From Iningainema tapete BLCC-T55 (GTDB taxonomy: Bacteria; Cyanobacteriota; Cyanobacteriia; Cyanobacteriales; Nostocaceae), in assembly GCF_014698965.1 (NCBI RefSeq), contig NZ_JACXAE010000009.1, forward strand, positions 62,001 through 126,000: a stretch of 64,000 nucleotides of DNA. The letters run 5' to 3'. Numbering within the stretch: the stretch's first letter is position 1; each line of letters starts with the position of its first letter. Of this stretch, positions 23,697-32,700 are shown in pieces. Made by a program: the position numbers and the translations under genes. Below the pieces are notes generated by a model that was not told the origin of the DNA, searched no databases, and saw only the letters and a program-made list of their open reading frames with translations.

Positions 23697-23813
23697 GCCA
23701 TGTACTCAAGTACATGGCTAATAGCTGAAGTCCGTTAAAACGGACTAAAAAGCAACTGTTTAGTCGGTTTTAACCGAATTGAGTTATAAGCCTAGAACTG
23801 AAGTTCTAGGCTT
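23697..23813. repeat. Cluster of four perfect hairpins
   Basis: Four inverted repeats follow one another: GCCATGTACT/AGTACATGGC (23697-23718), AGTCCGTT/AACGGACT (23729-23746), TCGGTT/AACCGA (23764-23777) and AAGCCTAGAACT/AGTTCTAGGCTT (23788-23813). They fill the gap between the converging permease and GDSL genes. The last could terminate both. The cluster looks like a structured dispersed repeat or a remnant of a hairpin-ended transposon, without any transposase gene. Confidence 0.6.
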
Positions 23814-23839
23814 TGTTTAAAAAACGTACCTTTACCGTC

Positions 23840-24787
23840 TCAATTTTCAACCAACAGATATAATTTATTCTTGGCTGAAAGTACCTCAAAGGCATATTTT
23901 GCCAAAAGTTTATGAACCGCTGTGGTTGGATGTATATCGTCCCAAAAGAAAAACTCTTCAGTGTAACCCTGAAGTTGAGACAACTGTTCAAGTTCAGAGT
24001 TTGTTACTACTGTGAAACCGAATTTTTGTGGTGAAGCAAAAACTTGATTAAATAATGAATACACATCAAATTGAATGATGTTGACGCAATTACCTAAAGA
24101 TTGCGATAAAGCTTTGAGTGACTCAGCTAAGCCAGAGTTATGTTTCTGGGTGATATCACTTAGGAATTTGGATACTTGAGGATCTTGCCTGGTAGCGGGA
24201 AGTTTTCCCAAATCAGGTAAATTAACTACCATGATATTTTTAGCGCCAAGTGTAGCTAGTAACTTAACACCATTTGAAAGATTGGCGATCGCTTGTGTTG
24301 AATCCTGTAAGCTACCACTGAGGTAATCATTAGCACCAGCCCAAATAATGTAAAGTGCTTCTCGATCCGCTTGTGGATATTGTGTTTTAAAGCTGGTGAA
24401 TTGCTGTTGCAATCCGGGTAAATTCAGGGGATTGTTCGGAATAAAGGTATTAGTGTTTCCTGTATTTGCACCACCTATGGCATAATTGGTTTTTCGCTTA
24501 GAGGTTAGTCCTAATAATTGTGCAAGATATTCCACCCAGATAGCACCGTTAGAAAAGCGTCCCTGAATGTAAGGTGGTGCTGGTGGAAGCCCCTCTTTGA
24601 AGCCTTTGCGCGTAGCATCGAAAGCATTGCCAATATCTGAGAGACTATCTCCAAACACATAAATTTCATTAAATAGTCCACTTATCAGACTTGATTCAAA
24701 AGAACGTTCTTTGATTGAAGGAGCGGTAGCAACGTCAAGATTGACATCTCGATATCGATTGACAACATCAAATAAATTGATAATCAT
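23840..24787 (-). CDS. SGNH/GDSL-family lipase/esterase
   Basis: A 315-residue hydrolase. Block I is EIYVFGDSLSDIGNAFDA with the catalytic Ser near residue 48, block III is IIWAGANDYL, and block V is FFWDDIHPTTAVHKL with the Asp-x-x-His pair. It resembles the plant-type/haemolysin-like GDSL acyl hydrolases. No signal peptide is clear. It is the last gene in a same-strand series with lipoxygenase, P450 and an unknown gene, so it might release fatty acids from membrane lipids for them; that link is inferred. A 129-base gap with a repeat separates it from the rest. Confidence 0.85.
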   Translation of the reverse strand: MIINLFDVVNRYRDVNLDVATAPSIKERSFESSLISGLFNEIYVFGDSLSDIGNAFDATRKGFKEGLPPAPPYIQGRFSNGAIWVEYLAQLLGLTSKRKTNYAIGGANTGNTNTFIPNNPLNLPGLQQQFTSFKTQYPQADREALYIIWAGANDYLSGSLQDSTQAIANLSNGVKLLATLGAKNIMVVNLPDLGKLPATRQDPQVSKFLSDITQKHNSGLAESLKALSQSLGNCVNIIQFDVYSLFNQVFASPQKFGFTVVTNSELEQLSQLQGYTEEFFFWDDIHPTTAVHKLLAKYAFEVLSAKNKLYLLVEN

Positions 24788-24875
24788 GAGTTAAGTTTTA
24801 GTGAGGTGAAAAGATCCATTTAATTATTAATAGGTGTAAACAAAATCAAATTATGCACTTAATCATGACTCTTTA

Positions 24876-24909
24876 AGATGCCCGACAACTTTTACGAAGT
24901 CGGGTATCT
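24876..24909. repeat. Dispersed GTCGGGTATCT hairpin repeat, copy 2
   Basis: AGATGCCCGAC (24876-24886) and GTCGGGTATCT (24899-24909) form an imperfect stem. It matches the design of the element at 3906-3938. It sits directly before the stop of the unknown 182-residue gene and could also act as its terminator. Confidence 0.55.
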
Positions 24910-24916
24910 AGTTTGC

Positions 24917-25465
24917 TCAAACAATCACTAAACAATCGTTTTTAACCTCGGCAAGCATGTCATTGAATGCATCCGTGTAATTACCATTTTCATCCACAAT
25001 TTTGCGGAGTGTATATTCGCCGATATATGGAATTCCGCCAAACCAAACGTTTTTACGTTGCCATGTATTCCCATTCTGACTACTTTTGTCTCGCCACAAG
25101 GTGGGATATACAATCCAACTTGGTACGGGTATTCCAAACCCAATGGGGATGATTTGGGCAGACAGCAGAGCATCATCTTCAAACTGGATTTTGTAGGTGA
25201 ATCGAGAAATTTGCGCAGCACGAAGTAATAACGCTCCCAAAAGCGATTTATGAAAAGTCCATTGTAGTGGGGCAGATACAGGTAAAAATAAGGTTAGGTT
25301 CTTTTCGTCCCATTCTAAGTTGTAGAACGTGAAACAATCATCTGGAAGCGGATTGCCATCCATATAAAATATACCTCTGAGAACAGATGGTAAGTTGGTT
25401 GGGATGACAGAAATCATCCAAGTTGCGATATTGTCAAGTTGCTTGATCTCAATTGATACACTCAT
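24917..25465 (-). CDS. Unknown protein in the lipoxygenase-P450 cluster
   Basis: A 182-residue soluble protein that I do not recognise. It has alternating strand-like segments (WMISVIPTNLPSVLRGIFYM, LTLFLPVSAPLQWTFH) and a Pro/Gly-rich middle (IIPIGFGIPVPSWIVYP). The composition suggests a compact beta-rich fold, perhaps a small-molecule binding barrel. It starts 30 bases after the P450 stop on the same strand, so it is probably co-transcribed with lipoxygenase and P450. A role as cyclase, isomerase or carrier for their product is possible but unsupported by any motif. Confidence 0.65.
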   Translation of the reverse strand: MSVSIEIKQLDNIATWMISVIPTNLPSVLRGIFYMDGNPLPDDCFTFYNLEWDEKNLTLFLPVSAPLQWTFHKSLLGALLLRAAQISRFTYKIQFEDDALLSAQIIPIGFGIPVPSWIVYPTLWRDKSSQNGNTWQRKNVWFGGIPYIGEYTLRKIVDENGNYTDAFNDMLAEVKNDCLVIV

Positions 25466-25495
25466 GGCTTATTTTCTGATTGGGGTGTAGTATAA

Positions 25496-26842
25496 TCACT
25501 TTTGCTGAGTAAAGCCTTGTAGAACAAGGTTATTTGGAGTAACAGCAGTTACTTTCTCGAAATCCCACTTGACTTCTGTAATTGAACTCCACTGATATTT
25601 TTTGAACAGATACAAACAGAAGATCTTGATGATGCCGACTGATAATGATGTGCCGGGACAAGCACGCTCATGATCCTTGCCGTTCCATGATAAAATATCG
25701 GAAAAATCTCGGTTAATGTCAAAATTATCTGGATTCTCGTATCTGTTGGCATCGCGATTCGCGGTAAAGATGGAGCCAAGCAATCGAGTACCTTTGAGGA
25801 TTGGACATTTCTGGTTGCCAATTGTGACTTCACCAGGAACAGTTGCAAGTTGGCTGACAAATCGCACAGGTGGGTAGAGACGGGCAGTTTCCAAAATCAC
25901 TTTATCGAGTAGTTGTAACTGTTCCAGTAAAGAACCATTTGGAGTTTCCGAACCATTCCACGCAGCATTAATCTCTGCTACTACGTCATTCCTTAAGGCG
26001 TCATTCAAGCATAAAACACCAATTACCGATCCCAGAAGCGCACTTGTCCCTGCTGTGCCAGCAATGTGAATCGTATCAAAAAGAGAGTTGGCAATTTGAT
26101 CAGGGTTCAACTGATATTGAGCGCCTGTTTCAAAATAAGCAGCCCACTCAGGTGATTGTTTGTATTTCTCTATTAAACGTTTGCGATGTTGAATATTTGG
26201 TCTAGTTTTAATCGCCAAGAGTATTTTACTGATCAAATCTGGCAAGGATGCAAGAGCTAATCCTTTGATGTATGCACGCGATGCTTTAATTTCTTCGTCA
26301 GATAATGAGATCTGGAAAATTAGTTGATGCAATACCCAAACCATTATCCCAGGTATATCGTCTCCGACATGCAATTTGCCTTGCCCTGCTGCTTTTACTA
26401 AGGCTTGATCGATCAACTGCCCTAAAATATCTGTCTTTTCATTGTGCTGCGGCAAAGCTTGTAAGATGACAGCGCGACTTCCCGTATGTTCATTCCCGTT
26501 CATTCCCAAGGTTAATGGGTTGTTGAGCAAGTAACTGGGAGCTAATATTCTGATGATACCTAAATCGTTTCCCCGTAGTTGCGGCTCGACGTGCATCAGT
26601 TTTTTCACATCAGCGTGATCGGTATGCATAATCGCTTGGTCTACAGCGTAATATTTATTACCGATATGTTGCTTACGGACTTTGAGAAAGTCTGTCCACG
26701 CCCTCAGTATGATGAAAGCATCCATGTAATATAGCCGCAAGCGTAGCCGCTTACCCTTGGGAGAGTCATAACCAACTTTGGCAATTTCAGGTGAAACCTG
26801 GAGTTGGCGATCGTGAGCTTTAAGTATTTTTGTCGTTTCCAT
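25496..26842 (-). CDS. Atypical cytochrome P450 next to lipoxygenase
   Basis: A 448-residue P450. The ExxR motif is ETARLYPPVR near residue 315 and the haem loop is WNGKDHERACPGTSL with Cys near 394. The I-helix reads HIAGTAGTSALLGSV near 259. Ordinary P450s have an acid-Thr pair here (AGxETT), as in the two P450s at 58-61 kb. In this protein the acid is replaced by Ala and the first Thr by Gly. Loss of that pair is a hallmark of P450s that rearrange fatty-acid hydroperoxides (CYP74, prostacyclin synthase) instead of activating oxygen. It lies 4 bases downstream of a lipoxygenase gene, so a hydroperoxide substrate is likely by inference. Confidence 0.85.
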   Translation of the reverse strand: METTKILKAHDRQLQVSPEIAKVGYDSPKGKRLRLRLYYMDAFIILRAWTDFLKVRKQHIGNKYYAVDQAIMHTDHADVKKLMHVEPQLRGNDLGIIRILAPSYLLNNPLTLGMNGNEHTGSRAVILQALPQHNEKTDILGQLIDQALVKAAGQGKLHVGDDIPGIMVWVLHQLIFQISLSDEEIKASRAYIKGLALASLPDLISKILLAIKTRPNIQHRKRLIEKYKQSPEWAAYFETGAQYQLNPDQIANSLFDTIHIAGTAGTSALLGSVIGVLCLNDALRNDVVAEINAAWNGSETPNGSLLEQLQLLDKVILETARLYPPVRFVSQLATVPGEVTIGNQKCPILKGTRLLGSIFTANRDANRYENPDNFDINRDFSDILSWNGKDHERACPGTSLSVGIIKIFCLYLFKKYQWSSITEVKWDFEKVTAVTPNNLVLQGFTQQK

Positions 26843-26846
26843 AATT

Positions 26847-28724
26847 TTAGATATTTATGCTTTGCGGAATTCGAGAAGGAAGTAGATATTCGTAAGGTGG
26901 GCGGTTTTCGTTGCGTTGTTTGATGGTATCTTCAACCTGCTGAAGATTTTCTTGGAATGCCTGCAACAAAGGTTTTACTTGCTGGTCGGAAAAATGTGCT
27001 TCTGAGTACTTGCCTAGTGTGTTATAATAAACCGAACCAAGTAATTGAAGCAAATTTATTTGCCTTTGCGCCTGCTCGAAGGGTGGGAGCAAATTAAGGT
27101 AGTCTTGTTCACTTACTTCACCCAATAGCGTTGATGTCGGTAAATACCCAGCTAATGGTAGTGCAGGGGCGTAGCTCATCAAATCTTTCTGCGGGAAGTT
27201 AACTGCAGCGTGTTGGGCGCTAGCAGTAAAAATAATCAGCGTTACGGCATCAACTAGATAATCCCGCGTCTTAATCCCTCCATTCTCGCCAAAATCTGGT
27301 ATACGCCCTCCATCTAAAGCCTGAACTTCCGCTGCCCATGCTTGGAGGGCGGTATCTTTGTAAACATCCTCATCCGTTGAGTAGTAAAGGTTCAGGTAGT
27401 CTGATACCCACTGATGAATGGCATCCCAAACTAGTAGTGCATCATCTCGGTAAGGATAAACGGGCAGCAAGTTGGGATCGTCTACTCCACGCTGCTTGAA
27501 TTGCTTGGGTAACATTGCAGAGTTGAAGCCATAACTTTGCACTCCGAATACTGCTAATATTCGTGAGTTATCGATTGTCGATGACAGCAATCGATCAACG
27601 CTGCCACCAGGAGCGATGAGAACTCTTTGCGCTGCATCGTTGATGGCTAAAGTGCCTTCAAAATGCGGGCGTAGCAGTAAGCTTAGGGGATGAGTTTTCG
27701 GTAATTGGCGATGAGTTGCCATCACAAACGCACCCACAAACAGGTGAGTTCGAGCAAGGTGGGTGATGGGTTCGTGGTAGTTGGCATCGGCAATTTGCAC
27801 AAGGGCTTTGGCAAATAACCATGCGTATTTGGGAGATTTGGGAGTGAAAATTTGGCTTGCGCCTGGATGCCCAATTTCAATTGCCACCGTGCGCAGTAGC
27901 CGTGACGGCTCTGAGCCTTTGGGAACTGCAAATAGCGCTCTTGGCGCACTTAGGTATTTTTGATATTGTCGGAAAGTACCGTTGAGTGCACCTTCTAAAA
28001 TTTGATAGTCTGCTTGGTAAAGTCTTCCTTCTTGGAGTGCTGTTGTTAATGAATCGTCACTCCCCATGATCTCTTGATACTGGGTATCTTCGAGTGAGAA
28101 GCGATCGCTCAAGCTATATACCCGTTCGATCATTACTGGATTGAAGCCCGCTACTTGCATGTAGGCAAAGCTTTCGTCTTCTTGGAAAGTCTTAGCAATG
28201 GGTGGTAGATTTATTCTTGGGTATAATTTTCTGTAGTCATCTACGCTGGTTGCATGTCCCGTAGGTTGTCCTCTGTCGAGGCGATCGTTAATTCGACGGA
28301 AAAGATCTCGGAAAATTGACAATCCACCATCCTTAATAATTGAAAACAACAGTTCATCAATTTCGCGGTAATCATTGGATAGTCTTTTGAGCAATAGCTG
28401 CGGAGCAATTTGCAGAATTTTAGTAAAGATGGTAAGTTGAACTGTGAGAGCCTCCTCGCGCACCACCTCAAAGATAAAATTTCTCACATCATCCCGTAGC
28501 GAAGCGGAACCGCGATTACCTCGGTTGGTAATTAGGGTATTGAGGAAAAGAACCCGTATTTCCTTGGCTAATAAACGATACCAAGCTTTGGAGAACTCTT
28601 CGCTCGGAGGAAGCTCCGAGATCATCGCCAGCGGTGGAATCCGCGTGTAGTTGTACTGATATTCTTGCCTTATAGGGTCTAAGTTATCAGTAACTGAGTT
28701 TAAATTACTTTGTGATGCAGTCAT
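26847..28724 (-). CDS. Lipoxygenase
   Basis: A 625-residue lipoxygenase without a PLAT domain, inserting dioxygen into polyunsaturated fatty acids. The iron site is complete: HLARTH near residue 320, the following block ATHRQLPKTHPLSLLLRPH, HAAVNFPQ near 503 supplying His and Asn, and the C-terminal Ile in PQSINI. These match the plant and bacterial family closely. It is the first gene of a same-strand set with an unusual P450 (4-base gap). Near residue 76 the segment NRGNRGSASLRDD looks repeat-derived. Regio- and stereospecificity cannot be read from sequence. Confidence 0.93.
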   Translation of the reverse strand: MTASQSNLNSVTDNLDPIRQEYQYNYTRIPPLAMISELPPSEEFSKAWYRLLAKEIRVLFLNTLITNRGNRGSASLRDDVRNFIFEVVREEALTVQLTIFTKILQIAPQLLLKRLSNDYREIDELLFSIIKDGGLSIFRDLFRRINDRLDRGQPTGHATSVDDYRKLYPRINLPPIAKTFQEDESFAYMQVAGFNPVMIERVYSLSDRFSLEDTQYQEIMGSDDSLTTALQEGRLYQADYQILEGALNGTFRQYQKYLSAPRALFAVPKGSEPSRLLRTVAIEIGHPGASQIFTPKSPKYAWLFAKALVQIADANYHEPITHLARTHLFVGAFVMATHRQLPKTHPLSLLLRPHFEGTLAINDAAQRVLIAPGGSVDRLLSSTIDNSRILAVFGVQSYGFNSAMLPKQFKQRGVDDPNLLPVYPYRDDALLVWDAIHQWVSDYLNLYYSTDEDVYKDTALQAWAAEVQALDGGRIPDFGENGGIKTRDYLVDAVTLIIFTASAQHAAVNFPQKDLMSYAPALPLAGYLPTSTLLGEVSEQDYLNLLPPFEQAQRQINLLQLLGSVYYNTLGKYSEAHFSDQQVKPLLQAFQENLQQVEDTIKQRNENRPPYEYLLPSRIPQSINI

Positions 28725-28854
28725 GGATACAACTCAATTGTACTGGTTTGAGGATAACTTTAAAGATATTGTCTTGCCACCTAATCGCTACAATTTGGAC
28801 TTGAATTTAAATAGATGTCACTCCAATTAACTGATGCATCGATCAACAGATATC

Positions 28855-28884
28855 TGTAGAGACGTTGCATGGAACGTCTCTACA
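28855..28884. repeat. GTAGAGACG-family palindrome
   Basis: TGTAGAGACGTT (28855-28866) and AACGTCTCTACA (28873-28884) form a perfect 12-bp stem with loop GCATGG. It is a member of the repeat family also found at 9140 and 63675. It lies upstream of the lipoxygenase start, in the gap to a small exported protein. Confidence 0.65.
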
Positions 28885-28968
28885 ATTGTAGAAATACTAC
28901 CTATGCGCGGACAACTGTGACGGAACGTCCGTTTGTTGTGGTTGTAACTTGAGTTGTCAAGCGTTCCT

Positions 28969-29271
28969 CTAAGGGCGCGGCAAACCTTGAACATCTCGAT
29001 TTTGTCTGATTAGATCGTTTCTCCTCTGAAACTCGGCCTCATATGGTGTACTAAACTGCTTGAGTGCTTGTGTTTCTTCAAGCACACGCGGTAAGCGCAC
29101 ATTAAACTTGATCAGTTGCTGGTTAATAGATATTTGTAACAATTTTTCGGATTCTAGTTGTGGCTCGGTTGTTACTGTTAAGTTATGAGTTTGTTGCTTT
29201 TGTAGTTGTGCCGATGTCGGAGCCGATGTCAGAACTAAAATCGTTACTAAAGATAATGTTGTTATCCTCAT
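28969..29271 (-). CDS. Small exported protein, unknown
   Basis: A 100-residue protein with a signal peptide (MRITTLSLVTILVLTSAPTS, then AQ) and a hydrophilic mature part with RLPRVLEETQALKQFSTPYE. The ATG at 29271 has AGGGG at good spacing; a GTG at 29280 overlaps that ribosome site and is less likely. No family is recognised. It precedes the lipoxygenase operon by 244 bases on the same strand, with a palindromic repeat between, so co-regulation is uncertain. Confidence 0.55.
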   Translation of the reverse strand: MRITTLSLVTILVLTSAPTSAQLQKQQTHNLTVTTEPQLESEKLLQISINQQLIKFNVRLPRVLEETQALKQFSTPYEAEFQRRNDLIRQNRDVQGLPRP

Positions 29272-29515
29272 ATGTCGCACCCCTAATTCTTCTTTGTCTG
29301 TGGAAGTTAAAGAAACCTCTACTTACTTCTCAGTTTCAAACGCATAGTTTTCGTTAAAATTCATCCATTATTTACAAAACTTTATGATTAGGTGGCGATC
29401 GCAGCTTGACAAAAAATAACTTAACTATAAAAGGTATCGGGGTAATTGCGGCAATTTATGTTACTAATAAACATTTCATCTACTAGTTTCCGATCAGGGT
29501 TTAGTCAAGAGTACT

Positions 29516-29695
29516 TTACTTGTCCTGTTGGGGCTCCACTCCTTCATCAATCCAAACATCAATGACTGTTTTTACTTCTAATTCAGTTATGGCAGACCAC
29601 TCTTTTTCGTTGATAATTGTCCTAAATAAGGCTCTTTTACCGTGACCTACTTTTTCTATTGCGTGTCCACGATATACATTTTTAGGCTTAATCAT
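29516..29695 (-). CDS. Small unknown protein, 59 residues
   Basis: A short frame starting MIKPKNVYRGHAIEKVGHGK and ending VWIDEGVEPQQDK. It has a central helix-like segment (NEKEWSAITELEVKTVI) and GAGA-type ribosome sequence upstream of the ATG at 29695. The balanced amino-acid use looks coding. The family is not recognised; there is no membrane segment. Confidence 0.45.
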   Translation of the reverse strand: MIKPKNVYRGHAIEKVGHGKRALFRTIINEKEWSAITELEVKTVIDVWIDEGVEPQQDK

Positions 29696-29791
29696 TATTT
29701 ATCTCAATTTTACTGACTATTGTAACCAAAATACTTGTTCATTCTTTGTCTACAGGTTAAAAATTTTAACCTAACAATGATTAACATCTAA

Positions 29792-32700
29792 CTAAAACCG
29801 GCTTTCATACTCAACTACAGCACGAGTATCATCATTTAAATCAGTGGAAGTACGCAGACGAAATTCGGGGTTAAATCGGTAGTTAACACCAAATTGGGGC
29901 GGGTTATCGGCTGTCAAAATCTTCAGAGCTGAAAGGGAAAAATTGCGAGAAATATCAACGCCAATCTCCGCTGCTAAATCCAAGGTAGAACTTGAGGAAG
30001 AACTTCCCTTTTCATCTCCTTCAGTTGGATACGATAAAGTAGGGAATAAACGAAACTCGCTCAAACCCAAAGAATTGCCAATCTTACTAAAAGTTTGCTG
30101 AATATTTAGAGCCGAACCTGCTAAATTGACAAGTCCCAGCGTACTGTCGCCACGTCCTAAAGTTTCGATAAAACTACCTCCAAGCAAGGCAACAATTTCT
30201 GTTTCACTACGAGAGGGAGAACTTCTCAATTCAAGATTATTATTTAGTTGACTAGCAGGACCATCTACTCTAGCTTCAACACGAATAGTTCTCACAGGTT
30301 CTATGTTTGCAATAATTTGCTCGTTAATTTCAGATGTTGCTAGGGGCGTGTTAATAATTTGTCTAGGACCAGAATCTAGCACCTTAGCTTCTAGACTAAC
30401 ATCCAAATCGGGATCGCGAGGTTGATTGGCTCTAAAAGTTGCAGTATTCGCGGCATTACGAGTAAGGTTAAATTGGGTAGTAAATAAATTCACACCTCCT
30501 CCCCGTAACCGGACAGTTCCTTCTGGGACTGGAGCATTTAATGGACCATTAACGGTAAGATCTCCAGTAGCACGGAAACTAAGTAAAGGTGGACTGGCAA
30601 TTTCTACGTTATTGCCTAAAGTTAACTGTAGGTTATCAAATTCTGGGACTGTGTTGTTACTGTCAGGACTTTGGGGTTGAAGCTGTTTCACTCCGGCAAC
30701 ATCAATATTGTTGCTAGCAACTGTAGTAGTATTTCCTGTAGTTGGTAGTAACACCTGACCATTAGCTACCTGTATTTGACCACTAATTACGGGATTAAGG
30801 ACAGCACCAGTAATTTGTAATTTGCCAGTAACACCTCCTTGGTAAAGTGCCTTGATATTTACTGCCAATTGGTCTAACGTAACGCTCAGGGGATTAGTGA
30901 TTTGTTGCTCTTGACTAAAAATGGGAATTTCCCCTTGTGCGGCAATCTTACCTTGGCTAAAATTACCTTGGAGATTTTCTACATTTACTGTGTATCTGTC
31001 AAACAGCGCTCTGCCTGTGACATTTGTTAGTTGTCCTGGCAAAGCTTGAGCCGAGAATGTGGCATTATTAACGCTAGCAACTCCAGTTACCAGTGGCTCT
31101 TTTAATGTTCCTCGCACGGTAAGGTTTACTTGTCCTTCTCCGTTTTCAAAGGCTACTTGGTTAGTAAACAGGTTTAATAAAGCTAATCCCTCATTTTTCA
31201 CATTCACATCTAAGTTAACTTCATTGCTTGCTGGTTCAACTGCAGCAAATGGTAACTTGTAGGGGATGCTACCTGTGACGGTAACAGGTTCTGGACTGGC
31301 AACTACTAAAGTACTACCAAAGTTCAAGCGTCCATTGTCATAACTAAAACTAGCCGTAGCTGAGTCTACTTTCTTTTGATTGAGAGTACCGTCTACGATT
31401 TGTAGTTCCCCTTTAGCTAGGGGATTTTGAATGTTACCAGCTAAAGCAGCAGCAAGGTTGAGATTACCTGTGACATTAATTGGTAGTTTGACAAAATTAT
31501 TCAGGACTTGTATGGGGAAATTTGTCACCCGCAATTGCCCTGACTGTTCTTTACCACCAACATTACCTGTAAAAGCAATCAACCTGTCTTTCGACTCAAT
31601 CCGCAAAGGTAGTAATGTTAATACACCGTTGGCAAAGTTGCCTTGAGCAATGATTTGATCGGCTCTATAAAGAGGGTTAGGTGAATTCTGTTTACCCCAA
31701 ACAAAATTTTGACCGTTTAAATTAAAATTAGCTGCCAATCCACTTGCTGTTGTCGTATCTACTGCTATTTCACCGTTAAAAGTGCCTGTTAATTCTGCTA
31801 AGCGCGGTAATATAGATGAATCACGCTGTTGTTCTTGCTGCTGCGCTAGCAGTGCATCAATTTCAGAGAAGCGTTGAAGCTGGGTGTATAACGTTTGGTT
31901 GGGCAAACCTACTGTCGTAGTTTTTAAGTCAGCAGCCGAGCCGTAGTTTGGCTCTTGAGTCATGTCATTTTGTAAATCTTGTAAGTCAAATAACTGTGCT
32001 GCTGCTAATACGTCTTGAATTTTTCCTTGAGTAATGTTAACTTTGCCTTTGACTTGTGGACCATTCGCAGTTTGATTGAAAGTACCAGCAAGGGCGTAGA
32101 GACTTTCACCTTTAACAAATTGACTACTGGTGATTGTCGCTGCACCATCACCGTAGCTAAACTGAGCATTTAAGCTATCGCCTTTAATTCTACCTACTTG
32201 TGGTTTGGCGATCGCCAAATCTCCTGCTGCTGCGAATGTTTTTTGATTTACTTGCAAATTCGCCGTCAACAATCCAGCCACAACACCAGCACCCAAGCGA
32301 GTTTTTGGTGGTGGTTTGATATTCAACACCGCCAAGGGGAAGTTATCTACTTTCACTGCCAAATTATCCCCTTGAGCTTGACCTGTTGCCAATGCGTCTT
32401 GCCACCTGACTACAAATGAAGAGACGTTAAATGGAATGCCTTGACGAGAATCATTACTATTAAGGCTTACCGCAATGCGATCTCTAGTACCTCCCACATC
32501 AAAATTCACACCCTCTCCCTGTACCGACTTGACATTTCCCGTCAACACTGGCTCAAACGCCAGTCTATTTACCACCAAGTTGCGCAAATTGACTTGTCCT
32601 TGAACATTTGGCACAGGTAGTTTGCCAGTAATTTGTCCATTAAAATCTGCTATACCCGCTAACGCTACTGCGTTCGGAAGCTGAAAAGGTATTTTTTGTA

